From NCBI GenBank assembly GCA_964575425.1, contig CAZNRD010000014.1, positions 1 to 64,000 of the forward strand: a stretch of 64,000 nt of DNA, read 5' to 3'. Positions 18,438-26,598 of this stretch are shown here, one piece after another. The notes under the pieces were generated by a model. It had not been told where the DNA came from and made no database searches. It worked only from the letters and a program-made list of their open reading frames with translations. The DNA comes from DATEAV01 sp964575425 (GTDB lineage Bacteria > Chloroflexota > Anaerolineae > Anaerolineales > E44-bin32). Each line of letters starts with the position of its first letter. Within the stretch, counting starts at the first letter, position 1. The position numbers were made by a program, and so were the translations under genes.

Positions 18438-19173
18438 ATCGGTTGCGGCGGGGACGAAGGCAGGAGGCAAGCGCGAGGTCCTGCCGGAGAGGATCCCGAC
18501 GCATGTCGCCATCATCATGGATGGCAACGGGCGCTGGGCGCAGGCGCGCGGCCTGCCGCGCCTGGCGGGCCATCGCGCCGGGACGGAGAACCTGCGCCGC
18601 ATCATCCAGGCCTGCGGCGAATTCGGCATCAAGTACCTGACGATCTACGCCTTCAGCACCGAGAACTGGGGCCGGCCGGAAGAGGAAGTGCGCGGCCTGA
18701 TGGGGATCGTGGAGGAGGTCATCGACCGCGAGCTGGCCGAGCTGCACGCCAGGGGAGTGCAACTTCGTCACATCGGCCGGCTGGAGGGAATCGATCCAGG
18801 GCTGCAAGAGAAGGTGCGCCGCGCGATCGAGCTCACCCGCGAGAACCAACGCCTGATCCTGAATGTGGCGTTCAACTATGGGGGCCGAGACGAAATCGTC
18901 CATGCCATCCGGGAGATCGTGCGCGACGGTGTGGCACCGGAAGACATCAACGAGGGGCTTGTCAGCCGCCACCTGTACACTTGCGACTGCCCGGACCCTG
19001 ATCTGATCATCCGCACCTCGGGCGAACTGCGCGTCAGCAATTTCCTGATCTGGCAGGGGGCGTACGCCGAGTGGTACGTCACCCCGACCTACTGGCCAGA
19101 TTTCGGGCGCAACGAACTGCTCGAGGCGCTCCACGAGTTTGCACGGCGTCATCGACGCTTCGGCCGTCTCTGA
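18427..19173 (+). CDS. uppS: Isoprenyl transferase (undecaprenyl diphosphate synthase)
   Basis: 248-aa cis-prenyltransferase that extends farnesyl diphosphate with isopentenyl units to make the lipid carrier for peptidoglycan and glycans. The catalytic Asp is in IIMDGNGRWA (Asp32), and IYAFSTENWGRP, NYGGRDEI and LIIRTSGELRVSNFLIWQ are all conserved. TTG 18427, with GGAGG just upstream, overlaps frr by 11 bases and is preferred over distant upstream codons. It forms a run with cdsA. Confidence 0.94.
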   Translation: MRSESVAAGTKAGGKREVLPERIPTHVAIIMDGNGRWAQARGLPRLAGHRAGTENLRRIIQACGEFGIKYLTIYAFSTENWGRPEEEVRGLMGIVEEVIDRELAELHARGVQLRHIGRLEGIDPGLQEKVRRAIELTRENQRLILNVAFNYGGRDEIVHAIREIVRDGVAPEDINEGLVSRHLYTCDCPDPDLIIRTSGELRVSNFLIWQGAYAEWYVTPTYWPDFGRNELLEALHEFARRHRRFGRL

Positions 19174-19192
19174 ACCGCGTCGCGTCCCCGAC

Positions 19193-20008
19193 ATGCTGAA
19201 AGAGCGTCTGGCAGTCGCCCTGCTTCTGCTGCCCCTGGTGGTGTGGGTGATCGCCGACGGCGGCTGGCTCTACCTGGCAGCCGTGGCCTCGGTGCTCGTT
19301 CTGGCGGGCATTGAGTACGCGCTGCTGTTCCGCAGCCATGGGCTGCGGCCATCGCTGCCGTTGATTGTCGTCGGCGTCACCGCACTTGCGCTTGGTCGCT
19401 TTGCAGGCGGGTTCGAGCACGCGCCGCTGATGCTGACTGTGCTGTGCCTGGGAGCCATGGTGTGGCACCTGGTCGACTTCGAGCGCGGCGCGCCGCGGTC
19501 GGGGACCGACTTCGGAGTGACGCTGGGAGGCATGCTCTACCTGGGATGGATTGGAGCGTATCTGATCTCGTTGCGCCGCCTGCCGCTGGGAGAGTGGTGG
19601 TTCTTGCTGGCGCTGCCCAGCGTTTGGCTGGCCGACTCGGCGGCGTACCTCGTCGGGCGGCGATACGGCCGGCACCGCCTCTCGCCGCGGCTGAGCCCCA
19701 AGAAGAGCTGGGAGGGATACCTGGCAGGTGTTCTCGCCGGTGCAGCTTGCGGAGCGGGCTTGGGGGCGCTGTGGTCTCTGGGTGCAGGCCCGGGAACGGC
19801 CATCGGCCCGACAACAGGGCTGATCGTGGGCGCGGTCGTGTCCCTGTTGGCCCCGCTGGGAGACCTCGGGGAGAGCATGATCAAGCGTGAGATCGGGGTC
19901 AAGGACTCAGGCAATCTGCTGCCCGGCCACGGGGGGGCCTTCGATCGGCTGGATTCCTGGCTCTGGGCCGGGGTCCTCGGGTACTATCTCGCGTTGTGGC
20001 TTGCCTGA
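19193..20008 (+). CDS. cdsA: Phosphatidate cytidylyltransferase
   Basis: 271-aa integral membrane enzyme making CDP-diacylglycerol from phosphatidate and CTP, the branch point of phospholipid synthesis. About eight hydrophobic segments are visible, and the CDP-DAG synthase signature is complete near the C-terminus (MIKREIGVKDSGNLLPGHGG, then FDRLD). An upstream frame to 19139 overlaps uppS; ATG 19193 gives the usual membrane-entry N-terminus (MLKERLAVALLLLPL). It lies 19 bp after uppS. Confidence 0.94.
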   Translation: MLKERLAVALLLLPLVVWVIADGGWLYLAAVASVLVLAGIEYALLFRSHGLRPSLPLIVVGVTALALGRFAGGFEHAPLMLTVLCLGAMVWHLVDFERGAPRSGTDFGVTLGGMLYLGWIGAYLISLRRLPLGEWWFLLALPSVWLADSAAYLVGRRYGRHRLSPRLSPKKSWEGYLAGVLAGAACGAGLGALWSLGAGPGTAIGPTTGLIVGAVVSLLAPLGDLGESMIKREIGVKDSGNLLPGHGGAFDRLDSWLWAGVLGYYLALWLA

Positions 20009-20113
20009 CAAAGGGTGGGCGGGAATGCCGTCGTCACCGCGCATGGCCGCCCGGCGCCGGAGCAGATGCTCTGGGTAGGAAGCGGAGGTCACCCGGGAAT
20101 GGCTCTCTGCAAC

Positions 20114-20142
20114 TTGCCCTGTCTCGGTCCGCATGCTATAAT
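20114..20142 (+). promoter_or_regulatory. rho promoter
   Basis: TTGCCC (20114-20119), 17 bases, perfect TATAAT (20137-20142). The predicted start near 20149 gives a leader of about 170 bases before rho, in line with the long regulated leaders of rho genes in other bacteria. Confidence 0.8.
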
Positions 20143-20221
20143 TCCACCGACAAGACGGTAACATATCGGCCGAACGCCCCCTTCTCGTTCAACCTGTATA
20201 TCTGGCCCTTGACACGGCCCT

Positions 20222-20239
20222 GCTCGCTGAAGAGCGAGC
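20222..20239 (+). promoter_or_regulatory. Hairpin in the rho leader
   Basis: GCTCGCT (20222-20228) pairs perfectly with AGCGAGC (20233-20239) around a GAAG loop and is followed by a pyrimidine-rich run (CCTCCCTTCTCTG). This resembles an attenuator or a Rho-loading region in a self-limiting leader. The 310-bp region 20009-20318 holds no convincing gene. Confidence 0.45.
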
Positions 20240-20318
20240 CTCCCTTCTCTGTGCAGACATGACCTTGACGACAGTGCTCGTCCGTCTTCAATCCTGAGTC
20301 CCGTCCGGGAGCTGCCTG

Positions 20319-21599
20319 ATGAACATTGCCCAACTGGAAGCCATGACGCTCAACGATCTTCGCGGCCTATCGAGAGAACTAGAGATCCAGGGCGCGAGCC
20401 GGATGAAGAAAGAAGACCTGATCCTGCGCATCATGCAAGTGGATGCCGAGCGGCGCGGCCTGGAGCTGCGCGGCGGCATCCTCGAGATCATGAGCGAGGG
20501 CATGGGCTTCCTGCGCGCCGATCACTATCTGCCCGGACCCAACGACATCTACGTCTCACAATCGCAGATCCGGCGCTTCGCCCTGCGCACCGGCGACATG
20601 GTCATCGGCCAGATCCGCCCGCCGAAGGAGTCGGAGAAGTACTACGGCCTGCTGCGCGTCGAATCGATCAACGGCCTGGATCCCGAGGAGGCCAAGAACC
20701 GGCCGAAATTCGAGGACCTGACCCCCATCTTCCCCCAGGAGCGCTTTGACCTCGAGACGGACCGCCACACGCTCTCCACCCGGCTGCTCAACCTCATCGC
20801 GCCCATCGGAAAGGGACAGCGCGGCCTGATCGTCTCGCCGCCCAAGGCGGGCAAGACGACCGTCCTGAAGGAAGTGGCCAACGCCATCTCGACCAAGTAT
20901 CCCAAGGTGCACCTGATGGTGGCCCTCATCGGCGAGCGTCCGGAAGAAGTGACCGACATGGACCGCTCCGTCGATGCCGAGGTCATCGCCTCCACCTTCG
21001 ATGAACCGGTGGCGTCGCACGTGCGGGCGGCGGAGATGGCGCTGGAGCGGGCCAAGCGGCTTGTGGAGTGCGGCCGCGATGTCGTCATCCTGATGGACTC
21101 GATCACGCGCCTGGCCCGCGCCTACAATCTGATGGTCACCCCTTCCGGCCGCACGCTCTCTGGCGGGCTCGATCCCGTGGCGCTCTATCCGCCCAAGCGG
21201 TTCTTCGGCGCCGCCCGCAACATCGAAGAAGGCGGCTCGCTGACCATCATCGCCACCTGCCTGGTCGACACCGGTTCGCGCATGGATGACGTCGTCTATG
21301 AGGAGTTCAAAGGCACTGGCAACATGGAACTGCACCTGTCGCGGCGGCTGCAGGAGCGGCGCATCTTCCCCGCCTTCGACATCGAGCGCTCGTCCACCCG
21401 CCGCGAGGAGATCCTGCTCGGGCCGGACATCACCCCGCGCGTCTGGCTCATCCGCCGCATGTTCTCGCACATGGTCACCCCACCTCCCAACGGTGCCGGC
21501 ATGGACATCACCAGCGCCACGGAGGCGATCGTCGATCGCCTGCGCCGCACTGAAAACAACGTCGAGTTCCTGGAGACGTTGACGGAGGACAACCTCTAG
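20319..21599 (+). CDS. rho: Transcription termination factor Rho
   Basis: 426-aa hexameric RNA helicase that ends untranslated transcripts. In order: Rho_N domain (residues 1-45, MTLNDLRGLSRELEIQGASR), cold-shock-like RNA-binding domain (about 50-120), Walker A VSPPKAGKTT near 173-182, ALIGERPEEVTDM, and the Q- and R-loops in GRTLSGGLDP. No long insertion is present. ATG follows a weak ribosome site. A LysM-M23 peptidase gene begins 2 bp after the stop. Confidence 0.97.
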   Translation: MNIAQLEAMTLNDLRGLSRELEIQGASRMKKEDLILRIMQVDAERRGLELRGGILEIMSEGMGFLRADHYLPGPNDIYVSQSQIRRFALRTGDMVIGQIRPPKESEKYYGLLRVESINGLDPEEAKNRPKFEDLTPIFPQERFDLETDRHTLSTRLLNLIAPIGKGQRGLIVSPPKAGKTTVLKEVANAISTKYPKVHLMVALIGERPEEVTDMDRSVDAEVIASTFDEPVASHVRAAEMALERAKRLVECGRDVVILMDSITRLARAYNLMVTPSGRTLSGGLDPVALYPPKRFFGAARNIEEGGSLTIIATCLVDTGSRMDDVVYEEFKGTGNMELHLSRRLQERRIFPAFDIERSSTRREEILLGPDITPRVWLIRRMFSHMVTPPPNGAGMDITSATEAIVDRLRRTENNVEFLETLTEDNL

Positions 21600-21601
21600 C
21601 C

Positions 21602-22666
21602 GTGCCCACTTCCGTGGCTCGGCCGCTGGCGTGGGCGCGCCGGTCGCTCCCGACTGTGGCGGCGCTCTTCGGGCTGCTGGCTGGCTCGTGGGCCAGCTGG
21701 ATGAACGTTGGTGCGGCGCGCGCCGCCCGCCGCCCACCAGTGAGCCAGCCCACCGCAGCACCCGTCGAGCCGGAGGAAATCGCCCTGCCGCAATTCGTGG
21801 CCTCGCCATCGGCCGGCCTCGCGCGCTTGGCCGACCCCCACACCAGCGTGCTGCGCCGGGCCCGCGTCGAGATCGTCCGCTACACCGTCCAGCCGGGCGA
21901 CTCGGTCTTTGGGATCGCCGACAAGTTTGGCCTCAAGCCCGAGACCGTGCTCTGGGGCAACTATGAAGTCCTGCAGGACGACCCGCACACGCTCCGCCCG
22001 GGTCAGGAGCTCAACATCCTACCGGTGGACGGGACCTACTACCAGTGGCAGGCGGGGGACAGGCTGGAGTCTGTGGCGGCTTCCTTCGGGGTCCCGCCGG
22101 ACGCAATCACCGACTGGCCAGGCAATGGCCTCAATCCGGAGAATCCGGAGATTCGCCCTGGCCAGTGGTTGGTGATCCCGGGCGGCCGGCGCGCGCTGCG
22201 GACATGGGTGGTTCCCGCCATCGCGCGCGGCCGCGCCGGGGTTGGTGCCGCCTTCGGTCCCGGCGGCTGCAGCGGCGACTTCTCGGGCGGTGCCGTCGGG
22301 ACGGGCGGTTTCGTCTGGCCAGCTCCCAACCGTTACCTCTCCGGCAATGACTTCTGGTCCGGCCATCTGGCCATCGACATCGCCGCTGGGGAAGGAACGC
22401 CCATCCGGGCTGCCGACAGCGGGGTGGTCGTCTTTGCTGGCGCTGCCTACGGCGGCTATGGCAACATGGTCATGATTGACCACGGCAACGGCTGGCAGAC
22501 TCTGTATGCCCATCTCAGCGTGGTCAGCGTCGCATGCGGGCAAAGCGTGCAGCAGGGTCAGCGCATCGGATCGGCCGGCAGCACAGGCAATTCCACCGGG
22601 GCGCACCTGCACTTCGAGACTCGCTACGAGGGCGGCTTTGTCAACCCGTGGTACGTCCTGCCGTGA
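21602..22666 (+). CDS. LysM-M23 peptidoglycan endopeptidase
   Basis: 354-aa exported cell-wall peptidase. An N-terminal membrane segment or signal is at about 15-33, LysM 1 at about 92-138 (YTVQPGDSVFGIADKFGL), a LysM-like repeat at about 145-190, and the M23 lysostaphin-type domain at about 245-354. Zinc ligands are visible as GHLAID (H...D), YAHLS and HLHFE. It starts on GTG two bases after rho, so is probably read on the rho message. It is closely related to the next gene. Confidence 0.88.
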   Translation: MPTSVARPLAWARRSLPTVAALFGLLAGSWASWMNVGAARAARRPPVSQPTAAPVEPEEIALPQFVASPSAGLARLADPHTSVLRRARVEIVRYTVQPGDSVFGIADKFGLKPETVLWGNYEVLQDDPHTLRPGQELNILPVDGTYYQWQAGDRLESVAASFGVPPDAITDWPGNGLNPENPEIRPGQWLVIPGGRRALRTWVVPAIARGRAGVGAAFGPGGCSGDFSGGAVGTGGFVWPAPNRYLSGNDFWSGHLAIDIAAGEGTPIRAADSGVVVFAGAAYGGYGNMVMIDHGNGWQTLYAHLSVVSVACGQSVQQGQRIGSAGSTGNSTGAHLHFETRYEGGFVNPWYVLP

Positions 22667-22684
22667 GATGACATAACCAGGCGC

Positions 22685-22713
22685 TTGACGGCGAGTGGGA
22701 CGGCTGATATCAT
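22685..22713 (+). promoter_or_regulatory. Promoter of the second LysM-M23 gene
   Basis: TTGACG (22685-22690), 17 bases, TATCAT (22708-22713) in the short space after the first peptidase gene. This suggests the second copy can be expressed independently and argues that the in-frame TTG at 22685 is a -35 box, not a start codon. Confidence 0.6.
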
Positions 22714-22732
22714 GCGCCAACTCAACAAACCC

Positions 22733-23902
22733 ATGAACCCAGACCCCCTCGACTCTGAACCCCCAGCCCCGAGTCCCGCGCCTGCACGGCGGTTCCGGCT
22801 CGACCTGGCGCGCTACGGCCTGCGCGAGCCGCTGGTCCGCTTCGGGCAGCACACTGCTGTGCTGGCCGTGATCGCGTTGGGGGTGTGGACAGCGCGGATG
22901 GGGCTGGATCGGCTTCCCGCGTCGCAGGCAGCGCAGGCGGCGCCGCTCGAAGCCAACGACGCCACGCCGACTGCCGTCCCCGAGATCAAGGTCTCCGATC
23001 TGCCACCCTTCTCGGGGGGCTTGCTCACGGACGACGGCGTGGTGCGCAAGGTGAACGCGCACACGGTGATCCCCACCCGCCCGCGGATGGAGATCATCAA
23101 GTACGTCGTTCAGAGAGGCGACTCGCTGTTTGGGATCGCCGATCAGTTTGGTCTCAAGCCGCAGACCGTGCTCTGGGCCAACTACGACGTGCTGAAAGAC
23201 AACCCGCATTCGCTGCGGCCCGGCCAGGAGTTGAACATCCCGCCCGTGGACGGCACCACCTACACCTGGCACGCCGGCGACAGCCTGGCGTACGTGGCGC
23301 GCTACTTTCGAGTCGCGCTGGAAGACATCCTCACCTGGCCGGGAAACAACCTGGATCCGGGCGTGGATGTGGAAGACCTCGACATCGAGCCAGGGACAAC
23401 GCTGGTCATTCCGGGGGGCCGCCGCGAGTTTGTGTCGTGGAGCGCGTTCATCCCGCGCGCCAATCCGGCGGTGGCTCGCATCATGGGACCGGGCGCCTGC
23501 GGCAGGGTGAGCGATGGCCCGATCGGAACGGGTTCCTTCGTCTGGCCCACGCCTAGCCGCCGCCTTTCAGGCTACGACTACAATCCGGGCGCCAATCACC
23601 CGGGCATCGACATCGGTGGCAGTGAGGGCCATGCCATCTACGCCTCCGACAGCGGTGTGGTGGTCTATTCGGGCTGGCACAACGGGGGTTACGGCCTGGT
23701 GATCGTCGTTGACCACGGCAATGGCTGGCAGACGCTGTATGCCCACTTGAGCCAGGTGAACGTGGCGTGCGGGGACGCTGTCTGGCAAGGGGGGGTGATC
23801 GGCCTGATGGGCTGCACCGGCAACTGCAGCGGCCCGCACCTGCACTTCGAGATGATTCACGCCCAGTATGGCAAGGTGAACCCGTGGAATTTCCTGCCAT
23901 GA
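22733..23902 (+). CDS. LysM-M23 peptidoglycan endopeptidase, paralog
   Basis: 389-aa paralog of the preceding gene with the same order: a proline-rich cytoplasmic start, one membrane segment (about 40-60), LysM at about 121-165 (YVVQRGDSLFGIADQFGL), LysM-like at about 177-220, and M23 at about 280-389 with HPGIDI, YAHLSQ and HLHFE as zinc-site motifs. The N-terminal half is longer and more acidic than in its neighbour. ATG 22733 is chosen because upstream candidates lie within or before the promoter; ATG 22712 is possible. An intrinsic terminator follows. Confidence 0.85.
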   Translation: MNPDPLDSEPPAPSPAPARRFRLDLARYGLREPLVRFGQHTAVLAVIALGVWTARMGLDRLPASQAAQAAPLEANDATPTAVPEIKVSDLPPFSGGLLTDDGVVRKVNAHTVIPTRPRMEIIKYVVQRGDSLFGIADQFGLKPQTVLWANYDVLKDNPHSLRPGQELNIPPVDGTTYTWHAGDSLAYVARYFRVALEDILTWPGNNLDPGVDVEDLDIEPGTTLVIPGGRREFVSWSAFIPRANPAVARIMGPGACGRVSDGPIGTGSFVWPTPSRRLSGYDYNPGANHPGIDIGGSEGHAIYASDSGVVVYSGWHNGGYGLVIVVDHGNGWQTLYAHLSQVNVACGDAVWQGGVIGLMGCTGNCSGPHLHFEMIHAQYGKVNPWNFLP

Positions 23903-23937
23903 GGCAGCGGCGGGGATAGAGAGCTCCGTCCATCCAG

Positions 23938-23975
23938 CGCCCGGGCTGAACGGCCCGGGCGGTGTGTTTCTCTGT
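23938..23975 (+). terminator. Intrinsic terminator after the M23 pair
   Basis: A 9-bp stem CGCCCGGGC / GCCCGGGCG with a 6-base loop (23938-23961) is followed by GTGTGTTTCTCT. It closes the rho-M23-M23 run before the convergent tRNA genes. Confidence 0.7.
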
Positions 23976-24144
23976 GCAAGGTTGGGCTGCGGACGAGGGG
24001 CATCGGCTCAGGGGTCTGTTTCGTTGCGGCTTTCCTCGTGCCTGGATCGGGCTCGGAAGCTGTCCATCGGGAGGACAGGGAATCGTCTCAGGCTGATCGC
24101 AGGCGCGAAACCAAGCCGCCCACCGTCAATCGGGTGGGCGGCTC

Positions 24145-24222
24145 TGGCGCCCTCGGCGCGACTCGAACGCGCGACCCTTTGCTCCGCAAGCAAATGCTCT
24201 ATCCAAACTGAGCTACGAGGGC
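24145..24222 (-). tRNA. tRNA-Arg (anticodon GCG)
   Basis: Reading the minus strand gives acceptor GCCCTCG / CGAGGGC, a D-stem GCTC/GAGC, anticodon stem TTTGC/GCAAA with loop TTGCGGA (anticodon GCG, decodes CGC), and T-arm GCGCG-TTCGAGT-CGCGC. Discriminator G is followed by an encoded CCA (24147-24145). It is the last of three clustered tRNAs on this strand. Confidence 0.93.
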
Positions 24223-24270
24223 ACGCGGCACGCGCTCATCCGGTGTGCACGCGGCCTGTGTTCTCACAGG

Positions 24271-24365
24271 TGGCGGGGAGGGAGGGATTCGAACCCTCGG
24301 TAGAGGCTTTAGGCCCCTACAAGCGCTTAGCAGGCGCCCCCGTTCGGCCACTCCGGCACCTCCCC
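24271..24365 (-). tRNA. tRNA-Ser (anticodon GCT)
   Basis: 95 bases with the long variable arm of class II tRNAs. Acceptor GGGGAGG/CCTCCCC, anticodon stem GGCGC/GCGCT with loop CTGCTAA (anticodon GCT, decodes AGC/AGU), T-arm with GGTTCGAATCC. CCA is encoded. Confidence 0.94.
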
Positions 24366-24377
24366 GGTCGGTGCCTC

Positions 24378-24466
<89 letters not shown>

Positions 24467-24605
24467 GGGATTCGAGAGGGCCCCTCCCGAGCGCGCTCAT
24501 TCTACCACGACCAGGAAGGCCAGTCAAAAAGATGCCGCGGGCGAATCCATACGGACCCGTCAGCCCCGACTCCGCTGCGCGTGCAGTTCGCGCATCCGAC
24601 TTCGT

Positions 24606-24625
24606 GGCGACCGATATCGGTCGCC
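24606..24625. repeat. Perfect 20-bp palindrome in the eda-tRNA intergenic region
   Basis: GGCGACCGATATCGGTCGCC reads identically on both strands. It can fold as an 8-bp stem with an ATAT loop. It lies 130 bp downstream of the last gene of cluster A. It could be a terminator stem (no T-run), an operator or a protein-binding site. Nothing else is seen in 24467-24754. Confidence 0.5.
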
Positions 24626-24754
24626 GTTGCGGTGGGCACCAGACGGGGCCGCGCGCGTACGGCTTGTGGTTGAGGGCTACGCTGTGTCTGCCCAGATATC
24701 CGATCGGCGGCCAATGGCCACCAAGTGCCAGAGGTCTGAGTAGTCGTCGTCGGC

Positions 24755-25414
24755 TCAGTTGTCCCGTGAGCGGGCGCCGTCTGCGATGGCCATGGCCTGC
24801 CGAGCCAGACGAGTGATTTCCGCAAACTGCCCGCTGAGGATCAGCTGGCTGCTGACGAGCCAGGTGCCGCCGCATGCGATCACATTTGGCAGCTTGAGGT
24901 ACTCAGCGAGGTTGCTGTCGGAGATGCCGCCTGTCGGGAGGAAACGCATCCCCGGGAAGATGTCGCCCAGGGCCTTGAGCATCCGCACGCCGCCGAGAAG
25001 CTCCGCCGGAAAAAACTTGACGGCCTGCAGGCCGCGTTCCAGCGCAGCCATTATCTCACTCGGTGTGGCCACCCCGGGCACAGCCATCAAGCCCCGTTCG
25101 ATGCACCATTCAACGATGAGGGGCGAGAATCCGGGAGAGACGATGAACCGCGCGCCGGAGGCTGCGGCGCGCTCGGCTTGATCGCGGCTGAGGATCGTCC
25201 CGGCGCCCACCAGCATCTCCGGGTGGTGAGCGACTAGGGTTCGTATCGCGCCTTCCGCTGCTGCAGTTCGAAATGTGATCTCGGCGCACGGAAGCCCGGC
25301 CTCCAGCAGCGCGGCTGCCAGTGGTAGGGCGTCTTGCTCGCGGTCAAGGCGGATGACCGGAACGATGCCCAAAGCTTCGAACTTGCTCAAAATGTCGGCA
25401 ATGGACGTGGGCAT
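24755..25414 (-). CDS. eda: KDPG/KHG-type aldolase
   Basis: 219-aa class I aldolase of the 2-keto-3-deoxy-6-phosphogluconate / 4-hydroxy-2-oxoglutarate family, splitting a 2-keto-3-deoxy phosphosugar acid to pyruvate and an aldehyde. The catalytic Glu is in CAEITFRT (about residue 46) and the Schiff-base Lys in AVKFFPAE (about residue 137); LPTGGIS closes the phosphate site. It is the last gene of sugar cluster A, so the pathway probably ends in pyruvate. Whether the substrate is KDPG itself or an analogue is not decided by sequence. Confidence 0.88.
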   Translation of the reverse strand: MPTSIADILSKFEALGIVPVIRLDREQDALPLAAALLEAGLPCAEITFRTAAAEGAIRTLVAHHPEMLVGAGTILSRDQAERAAASGARFIVSPGFSPLIVEWCIERGLMAVPGVATPSEIMAALERGLQAVKFFPAELLGGVRMLKALGDIFPGMRFLPTGGISDSNLAEYLKLPNVIACGGTWLVSSQLILSGQFAEITRLARQAMAIADGARSRDN

Positions 25415-25488
25415 TTGAGCGAACCTCCGCGATGGCCCTCTCGGTTCAATGGAGGCGTCGTGGTCACCGCCTCGGCGCGGCGTAGCGG

Positions 25489-26487
25489 TCAGCCCCGAGG
25501 CCGATTGTGGATGCGGTCGTACACCTCCGGGTTGACCACATGGGCTGGCCTCCTACCCTCGAGCACGAGCAAAGCGTTCTCTGCCGCCATAAGCCCCATC
25601 CGCAACGTCGATTGTTGTGTCGCCGAACCGATGTGGGGGGTGGCGATGAAATTGTCCATTCCCAGGAGCGGGCTGTCGCCGGGAGGCTCCTTGTCAAAGA
25701 CGTCGAAGGCTGCGCCGGCGAGCTTTCCCTGTTGCAAGGCATGGAACAGGGCCATTTCGTCCACCAGGCCTCCCCTGGCTGTGTTCACCAGGATTGCCGA
25801 GGGTTTCATCTGTCGGAGTTGGCGCTCGCCGATCAGCCCGCGGGTCGTCTGTGTGAGGGGAAGGTGAAGGCTGACGATGTCGCTGGCAGCGAGAAGGTCG
25901 TCGAGCTCGCGCGGCTCGGCCTGAAGCTCCGCGACGACGGTCTGCGGCGGAGGTTCCGGATCGGTGAAAAGGACGTGCATCTCAAAGGCGCGTGCGCGCC
26001 GCGCCACCTCGCGGCCGATACGGCCGAATCCCACAAGCCCGAGCACCTCGCCGGCCAGCTCCGACCCGATCTTGCGGTCCCACCGGCCCTCGCGCACAAT
26101 CTGGTCGTGATAGCGTAGATGCTTCTTCAGGGCGAGCATCAGGGCCAGCGTGAGTTCGGCGACGGCGATGCTGTTGGCTCCCGGCGTGACCGTCACCACG
26201 ATGCCTCGGGCTGTCGCTGCCTGAAGGTCAATTTCGTCCACGCCCACGCCAAAGCGGGAGATCACCTTAAGGCGCCGGGCGCCCTGCAGGGCCTCGGCTG
26301 TCACTCTGTCCAGGCCGAGGATGGCGCCGTCCACATCGGCCAACAAGGGCGCCAGCTCAGAGGGCTGCAGGGGGCGATCCTGGTCAGGCTCAACAATCTC
26401 GTAGCCAGCCTGCTCGAGGGTCTGTCGATGAGGACCGGGCAGCTTGCGGAACGAGCGGGCGGTTACCAGGATTCTGCCGTGCGCCAT
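25489..26487 (-). CDS. D-2-hydroxyacid dehydrogenase
   Basis: 332-aa NAD(P)-dependent dehydrogenase of the phosphoglycerate/glyoxylate reductase group. The nucleotide motif GLVGFGRIGREVARRA is near residue 150, catalytic Arg in NTARGGLVDE (about 240), Glu about 30 residues later, and the acid-base His in PHIGSAT (about 290). No ACT regulatory domain, so not a classic SerA. GAGGG precedes the ATG. In cluster A it could reduce a 2-keto acid or oxidise a sugar-acid intermediate. Confidence 0.88.
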   Translation of the reverse strand: MAHGRILVTARSFRKLPGPHRQTLEQAGYEIVEPDQDRPLQPSELAPLLADVDGAILGLDRVTAEALQGARRLKVISRFGVGVDEIDLQAATARGIVVTVTPGANSIAVAELTLALMLALKKHLRYHDQIVREGRWDRKIGSELAGEVLGLVGFGRIGREVARRARAFEMHVLFTDPEPPPQTVVAELQAEPRELDDLLAASDIVSLHLPLTQTTRGLIGERQLRQMKPSAILVNTARGGLVDEMALFHALQQGKLAGAAFDVFDKEPPGDSPLLGMDNFIATPHIGSATQQSTLRMGLMAAENALLVLEGRRPAHVVNPEVYDRIHNRPRG

Positions 26488-26496
26488 GCAATGCCC

Positions 26497-26598
26497 TCAC
26501 CTCGGAATCGACGAAGCGCCGTCGACGACGGCTCGCCCGATACCACAGGTACCTCCGGTGACGAGCGCCGTCTTTCCCTCCAACGGGTCGCAATCGGC
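26497..26598 (-). pseudogene. SDR oxidoreductase N-terminal remnant
   Basis: Immediately after the kinase stop, in the same frame, the minus strand reads DPLEGKTALVTGG, then TCGIGRAVV, then stops at 26497. This is the beginning of a short-chain dehydrogenase with its TGxxxGIG cofactor loop, cut after about 33 codons. The rest of the gene is missing and the next gene starts 9 bp later. It was probably removed by deletion. A complete SDR remains at the other end of the cluster. Confidence 0.6.
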
